19,950 nucleotides of DNA, taken from JAWLGW01 sp964569055 (GTDB lineage Bacteria; Planctomycetota; J058). The stretch covers positions 1 through 19,950 of the forward strand of contig CAZMSZ010000107.1 in assembly GCA_964569055.1 (NCBI GenBank), in the 5' to 3' direction. The position numbers and the translations under genes were made by a program. Positions within the stretch are counted from its first letter, which is position 1, and each line of letters begins with the position of its first letter. The notes beneath the pieces are model-generated. The model had not been told where the DNA came from and did no database searches. It saw nothing but the letters and a program-made list of their open reading frames with translations. Of this stretch, positions 17,225 to 19,950 are shown piece after piece.

Positions 17225-17464
17225 ATGCAGGTCCGCGTCACGTATTGCGTGCGTTGAAACTTCGAGCCCCAGGCGGTCGGTCTGGCCGCCGAGCTCAAGG
17301 CGAAGTTCGGGGAGGAGACGGTCGACGTCGCGCTCCAGAAGGGCGACGCCGGCGTGTTCGAAGTCGAGGTGGACGGGCACCTCGTGTTCTCGAAGAAGCA
17401 GACGGGCCGCTTCCCGCAGTACCAGGAGGTGCCCAACGCGATCGTGATGGCCGGTATCGCCTGA
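17225..17464 (+). CDS. SelW/Rdx-family selenoprotein with in-frame TGA (selenocysteine) at codon 11
   Basis: ATG at 17225 is preceded by an AGGAGGAAGGAGA ribosome site. Codons 1-10 give MQVRVTYCVR, codon 11 is TGA (17255-17257), and the same frame runs on without another stop to TGA at 17462-17464, for 79 residues. Reading TGA as selenocysteine yields Y-C-V-R-U-N-F, the CxxU redox motif (Cys8, Sec11) at the very N terminus as in the SelT/SelW/SelH thioredoxin-like family. The rest fits the family: a helix (AVGLAAELKAKFGEETVDVA), then KGDAGVFEVEVDGHLVFSKK and a closing FPQYQEVPNAI segment. A SECIS-like stem-loop lies just downstream of the TGA. The gene follows the PilZ gene by 66 bp and is convergent with the PGPGW gene. 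These proteins are thought to act as small thiol oxidoreductases. An internal stop from sequencing error (TGC or TGT to TGA) is the only serious alternative. Confidence 0.88.
17264..17296 (+). promoter_or_regulatory. Bacterial SECIS-like stem-loop for TGA recoding
   Basis: The upper stem GGCGGTC (17272-17278) pairs with GGCCGCC (17284-17290), including one T-G pair, leaving the 5-base loop GGTCT (17279-17283). A lower stem GAGC (17264-17267) pairs with GCTC (17293-17296) across a small internal loop. The first loop G lies 21 bases after the TGA. The E. coli fdhF element presents the same GGUCU apical sequence to SelB at a similar distance. It lies inside the coding frame, as bacterial SECIS elements do. 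Confidence 0.82.
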
Positions 17465-17476
17465 GGTGGCGCGCCG

Positions 17477-17845
17477 CTACGGCGCAGGCGGCGCAGGCGG
17501 CGGCGCTCCTGGCGACGAGCCCGGCGCTGGGCCGAACCAACGGTCGCGCCGACCCAGGCGCGCCGCCTGGCGGGCGTAGTCGCGCACACGCCGCAGCCAG
17601 CGGCGCGCCCAGCGGAACTCGAGCGCCAGGATCGCGAGCCCGGCCGGAATGACGACCAGGGCCGGCCCTGGGAGCACCACCAGGGCCACGCCGAGGGCGA
17701 GCACGGTGAAGCCGAGCGCGGCCACCACGATCCGGCGCGCCGTGCGCAGGATCCGGTTCGCCTCGGCCTCCGGCAGCGCCGGCGGGCCACCCGGGTCAGC
17801 CGCGACCTGCGGCGGGATCACGCTGTCGCACGGAAGGTGGTCCAT
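17477..17845 (-). CDS. PGPGW-family small membrane protein
   Basis: This 122-residue protein has one or two hydrophobic segments. IVVAALGFTVLALGVALVVL (about 39-58) runs into PGPALVVIPAGLAILALEF, which matches the LPGPGWLVIPxGLAILxxEF signature of the PGPGW putative transmembrane family, with Ala-Leu in place of Gly-Trp. A basic amphipathic stretch follows (RWARRWLRRVRDYARQAARL), then a Pro/Ala-rich tail. The function of the family is unknown; members are short inner-membrane proteins. ATG at 17845 has a poor ribosome site. Its stop lies 12 bp from the selenoprotein stop, the two genes being convergent, and it is 30 bp downstream of csaA, with which it may be co-transcribed. Confidence 0.72.
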   Translation of the reverse strand: MDHLPCDSVIPPQVAADPGGPPALPEAEANRILRTARRIVVAALGFTVLALGVALVVLPGPALVVIPAGLAILALEFRWARRWLRRVRDYARQAARLGRRDRWFGPAPGSSPGAPPPAPPAP

Positions 17846-17875
17846 GGGCGAAAGGCGCGCGAACCCCGTGCCAGC

Positions 17876-18226
17876 TCAGTACAGGCGACCCCCGTTCGGC
17901 ACGGGCCGCTCCGGTCCCACCAGGACCACCTCGCCGGCCGCGTCGGGGAATCCGAGCACGAGCACCTCCGAGATCGTGTTCGCGACCTGTTTGGCCGGCA
18001 GGTTGACCACGACCGCCACCTGCCGCCCTGGCAAGTCCGCCGGCGCGTAGCGGGCGGTGATCTGGGCCGTGCTCCGCCGCACGCCGAGCTCGGGCCCGAG
18101 GTCGATCTGGAGCTTGTAGGCCGGCTTGCGCGCGGCCGGGAACGGCTCGGCCCGCACGATGGTGCCCACGCGGACGTCGACGCGCCCGAAGTCGCTCGGC
18201 TGGATCGTCTCGCTCGCAGCGCTCAT
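17876..18226 (-). CDS. csaA: CsaA-like chaperone / tRNA-binding-domain protein
   Basis: This 116-residue, single OB-fold protein is of CsaA length. The order DFGRVDVRVGTIVRAEPFP, ARKPAYKLQIDLGPELGVRR, STAQITARY, GRQVAVVVNLPAKQVANTIS, EVLVLGF is the typical CsaA/MetRS-C-terminal tRNA-binding domain. CsaA dimers in Bacillus have secretion-related chaperone activity and bind preproteins; the fold also binds tRNA in other proteins. ATG at 18226 is chosen because GAGGG lies 6 bases upstream; an in-frame GTG six bases earlier falls within the spacing. It is divergent from the 440-residue gene at 18384, leaving a 157-bp spacer that should contain both promoters, although I see no clear consensus. 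Confidence 0.9.
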   Translation of the reverse strand: MSAASETIQPSDFGRVDVRVGTIVRAEPFPAARKPAYKLQIDLGPELGVRRSTAQITARYAPADLPGRQVAVVVNLPAKQVANTISEVLVLGFPDAAGEVVLVGPERPVPNGGRLY

Positions 18227-18383
18227 GAACACCCTCGAGGAGCCTCACGCTCGAGCATAGCCCGTCCACTCGGCCACGAGCGACCACCCGTCGATCCTCA
18301 ACGGATCGCTCGAGGCGCGCCTCATCCGGCCCCCGACTGGCCTGGGCCGTTCGCCCCCGCTACTGTCCGGGGAGGAGCGCGCC

Positions 18384-19706
18384 GTGCCGCTGAGCGTCCT
18401 GGCCCAAGCCGAGCTCTCGATCCGGTGGGACGAGCTACCCTCGCGCTGCGCGCGAGCGCTCGCCGCGGTCGACACGCGCTGGATCGAGCCGTTCGCCTAC
18501 CCGGACGCGACCCGCCACGAGGCCGCGCTCGACCTCGGGCCGGCCGACCCGCTCACGATCTCCTTCGGCGAGGGGCTGCTCACGGTCCACGCGCGCACCA
18601 GCACGTTCGGCCCGGGCTACCACCGCCGCGTGATCGAGGTGCTCGACGCCCTCGAGGCGGCCCTCGGGCGCTGGCAGCGCGTGGTGGACCCCACCGGGTT
18701 CTACCGTCGCCGCGACCCCGACGAGCTCGAGCGCGCGTTCCTGAGCTGGGCGCGCTCGCTGTGGGCCGCGACCGGCGAGTGCGCCCTGCTGCGCGGCGCG
18801 CGGGTCGGGCTGGCCGTGGGCGCGGGTCCGGCGGACGTCCCGCCAGGGCGGGTCGCCACGCCGACCGGCTTCAAGGACGCCGCCTGGGTCGAACGCGTGC
18901 GCGTCGGCCTGGAGGCCGCGCTCCGCGCGCCGCAGCGCGGACGCGCCCCCCCGCCCGCGGCCCGCGAGGCGTTCCTGTGGTGGCACGCCCTCCCCGACGC
19001 GTTCGACTGGGTGCAGCTCGGGCGCGCGATCTGCGTCTCGGACGTGATCTGGCGGCCCGAGGCGCGCGGAGACCCGCTGCAGCGGGAGGTGCGCCAGCGC
19101 GCCGCCGACTGCTTCGAGCGCGCGCTGCTGCTCGACCCCGAGGCCCCGGTCCCGACGCCGGAGCTGCGGCGCCTGTACGAGCTGCTCGACCGGCCCGACG
19201 AGGCGCTGCGCGTGGCCGCCCGCGTGCGGCGCCCGGCGCCTCCCTTCGAGGGCGGCTACCGCGAGGGCTGGATCCGCTGCCCGCTGGCCGGGCGCTGGAA
19301 CCTGCTGCTGCCCGGCTGGCTGCAGGCGCGCTGCGACGACGCCGACGGCCACGACGTGTTCTGGGACGAGCGCATGACGGTGCACGTCACGGCGATCGCC
19401 CGCGCGCCGCGCCGGTTCGTCCCGCGGGCCGCCGCCGAGCGCCACCTCGCGCTCCTCGCCCCCGAGGCGCGCCGGCAAGCCCTCCTGGAGCTGATCGACA
19501 ACGGCGCCGCCCAGGGCTACGCCGTGCTCCACCCGCTGCGCAGCGCGCCAGGCACCAGCGTGGTCCAGGGAGTGGTCGCCCGGGGCCAAGAGCGCGTGGC
19601 GTTCACGATCCTGGTCCGCTCGCCCGAGGCCTGCCCCCTGGCGCTGCGCCTGGGCCGGAGCTTGGTCCCGCTCCCCCGGCGGCCGGCGCTGCCGGAGCTG
19701 GCCTAA
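18384..19706 (+). CDS. Unrecognised 440-residue protein
   Basis: I do not recognise a family. GTG at 18384 has GGGGAGGAG about 7 bases upstream, and codon use is that of the neighbours, so the gene looks real. There is no signal peptide or membrane segment. The N-terminal part has strands (PLTISFGEGLLTVHARTS) and a helix (VIEVLDALEAALGRWQRV). The middle is Arg/Ala-rich, with helical pieces around residues 235-280 that could be TPR-like (RAADCFERALLLDPEAPVPT; LYELLDRPDEALRVAARV). The C-terminal 150 residues look like an alpha-beta domain (GRWNLLLPGWLQARCDDADG; VVQGVVARGQERVAFTILVR). It is followed by a repeat array rather than another gene. Confidence 0.72.
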   Translation: MPLSVLAQAELSIRWDELPSRCARALAAVDTRWIEPFAYPDATRHEAALDLGPADPLTISFGEGLLTVHARTSTFGPGYHRRVIEVLDALEAALGRWQRVVDPTGFYRRRDPDELERAFLSWARSLWAATGECALLRGARVGLAVGAGPADVPPGRVATPTGFKDAAWVERVRVGLEAALRAPQRGRAPPPAAREAFLWWHALPDAFDWVQLGRAICVSDVIWRPEARGDPLQREVRQRAADCFERALLLDPEAPVPTPELRRLYELLDRPDEALRVAARVRRPAPPFEGGYREGWIRCPLAGRWNLLLPGWLQARCDDADGHDVFWDERMTVHVTAIARAPRRFVPRAAAERHLALLAPEARRQALLELIDNGAAQGYAVLHPLRSAPGTSVVQGVVARGQERVAFTILVRSPEACPLALRLGRSLVPLPRRPALPELA

Positions 19707-19950
19707 CCGCCAAGAGCGCGAGACCGCCAAGGAAGAGCTGTCGCTGCCGAGGTCAGCTCCCCTGCGCAAACGAAAATTACCACGAAGAGCTGTCGCTGCC
19801 GAGGTCAGCTCCACCGCGCAAAAGAATAACCACCGCCAAGAGCGCCAAGACCGCCAAGGAAGAGCTGTCGCTGCCGAGGTCAGCTCCACCGCGCAAAAGG
19901 ATGACCGCCAAGAGCGCCAAGGCCGCCAAGGAAGAGCTGTCGCTGCCGAG
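19707..19950 (+). repeat. Array of GAGCTG...CAGCTC repeats with interposed CCGCCAAG repeats, continuing past the window
   Basis: The 25-bp core GAGCTGTCGCTGCCGAGGTC plus AGCTC occurs at 19735-19759, 19787-19811 and 19862-19886, and a fourth copy starting at 19934 is cut by the window edge. Each core has 6-bp complementary ends (GAGCTG/CAGCTC) able to form a hairpin. Between cores lie runs of CCGCCAAG / GCGCCAAG and A-rich connectors (CGCGCAAAAGAATAACC). Period is 52, 75 and 72 bp. It begins right after the stop of the unrecognised gene. Spacers are not unique, so this is not a CRISPR array. Confidence 0.8.

Noticed and set aside
17225..17257. 11-codon peptide ending at TGA, or a SelW pseudogene
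   Set aside because: The frame stays open with family-consistent sequence after the TGA, and a SECIS-like hairpin follows.
17203..17790. 195-codon minus-strand open frame across the selenoprotein
   Set aside because: Cys/Ser/Arg-rich shadow; the PGPGW protein and the SelW-like protein explain both halves.
19707..19950. CRISPR array
   Set aside because: Intervening segments are themselves repetitive and of unequal length, and no cas genes are present.

Overview
The window is very GC-rich double-stranded bacterial DNA. Most genes start with GTG, TTG or ATG behind clear GGAGG-type ribosome sites, and many are tightly packed or overlap by a few bases. The gene mix includes GspC-like PDZ proteins, a sigma-54 response regulator, PilZ, STAS, several zinc-ribbon and TPR proteins, an Flp-like pilin and a SelW-like selenoprotein. 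Together with the composition this fits a myxobacterium or related deltaproteobacterial lineage (Myxococcota-like). That placement is an inference; there is no rRNA or marker gene here to fix it. A run of exactly 100 N at 9037-9136 shows that this is a draft scaffold.

Layout. From 1 to 3327 the minus strand carries two tandem GspC-like PDZ proteins, a secreted papain-like cysteine peptidase and the start of a lipoprotein that runs off the left edge. From 3462 to 6082 the plus strand carries a propeller-like protein translationally coupled to an NtrC-type response regulator. A 409-bp non-coding stretch follows, filled by a ~300-bp imperfect palindrome built from GTGCCC hexamers. From 6492 to 11761 comes a tight plus-strand run: PlsC-type acyltransferase, HExxH zincin-like protein, STAS protein, and a large zinc-ribbon/TPR protein interrupted by the assembly gap. 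A strikingly AT-rich inverted repeat (11800-11894) separates it from convergent minus-strand genes: an Flp-type pilin-like protein, a TPR lipoprotein and LarE. Divergent from larE are an HtrA/DegP protease and an overlapping zinc-ribbon EI24/CysZ-like membrane protein, then a PilZ protein.

The main discovery is at 17225-17464. It is a short gene that ordinary ORF calling misses because codon 11 is an in-frame TGA. Read through as selenocysteine it gives a complete 79-residue SelW/Rdx-family protein with a C-x-x-U motif. A stem-loop with a GGTCT apical loop lies at the correct distance downstream (a bacterial SECIS). Convergent to it are a PGPGW-family membrane protein and CsaA. The window ends with an unrecognised 440-residue protein and an array of ~50-75-bp repeats that continues past the right edge.

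Functional threads are the cell envelope and protein quality control (HtrA, CsaA, PDZ proteins, peptidases), signalling (sigma-54 regulator, STAS, PilZ), and sulfur/selenium chemistry (LarE, SelW-like). No histidine kinase, lar partner genes or selenocysteine machinery lie in the window.
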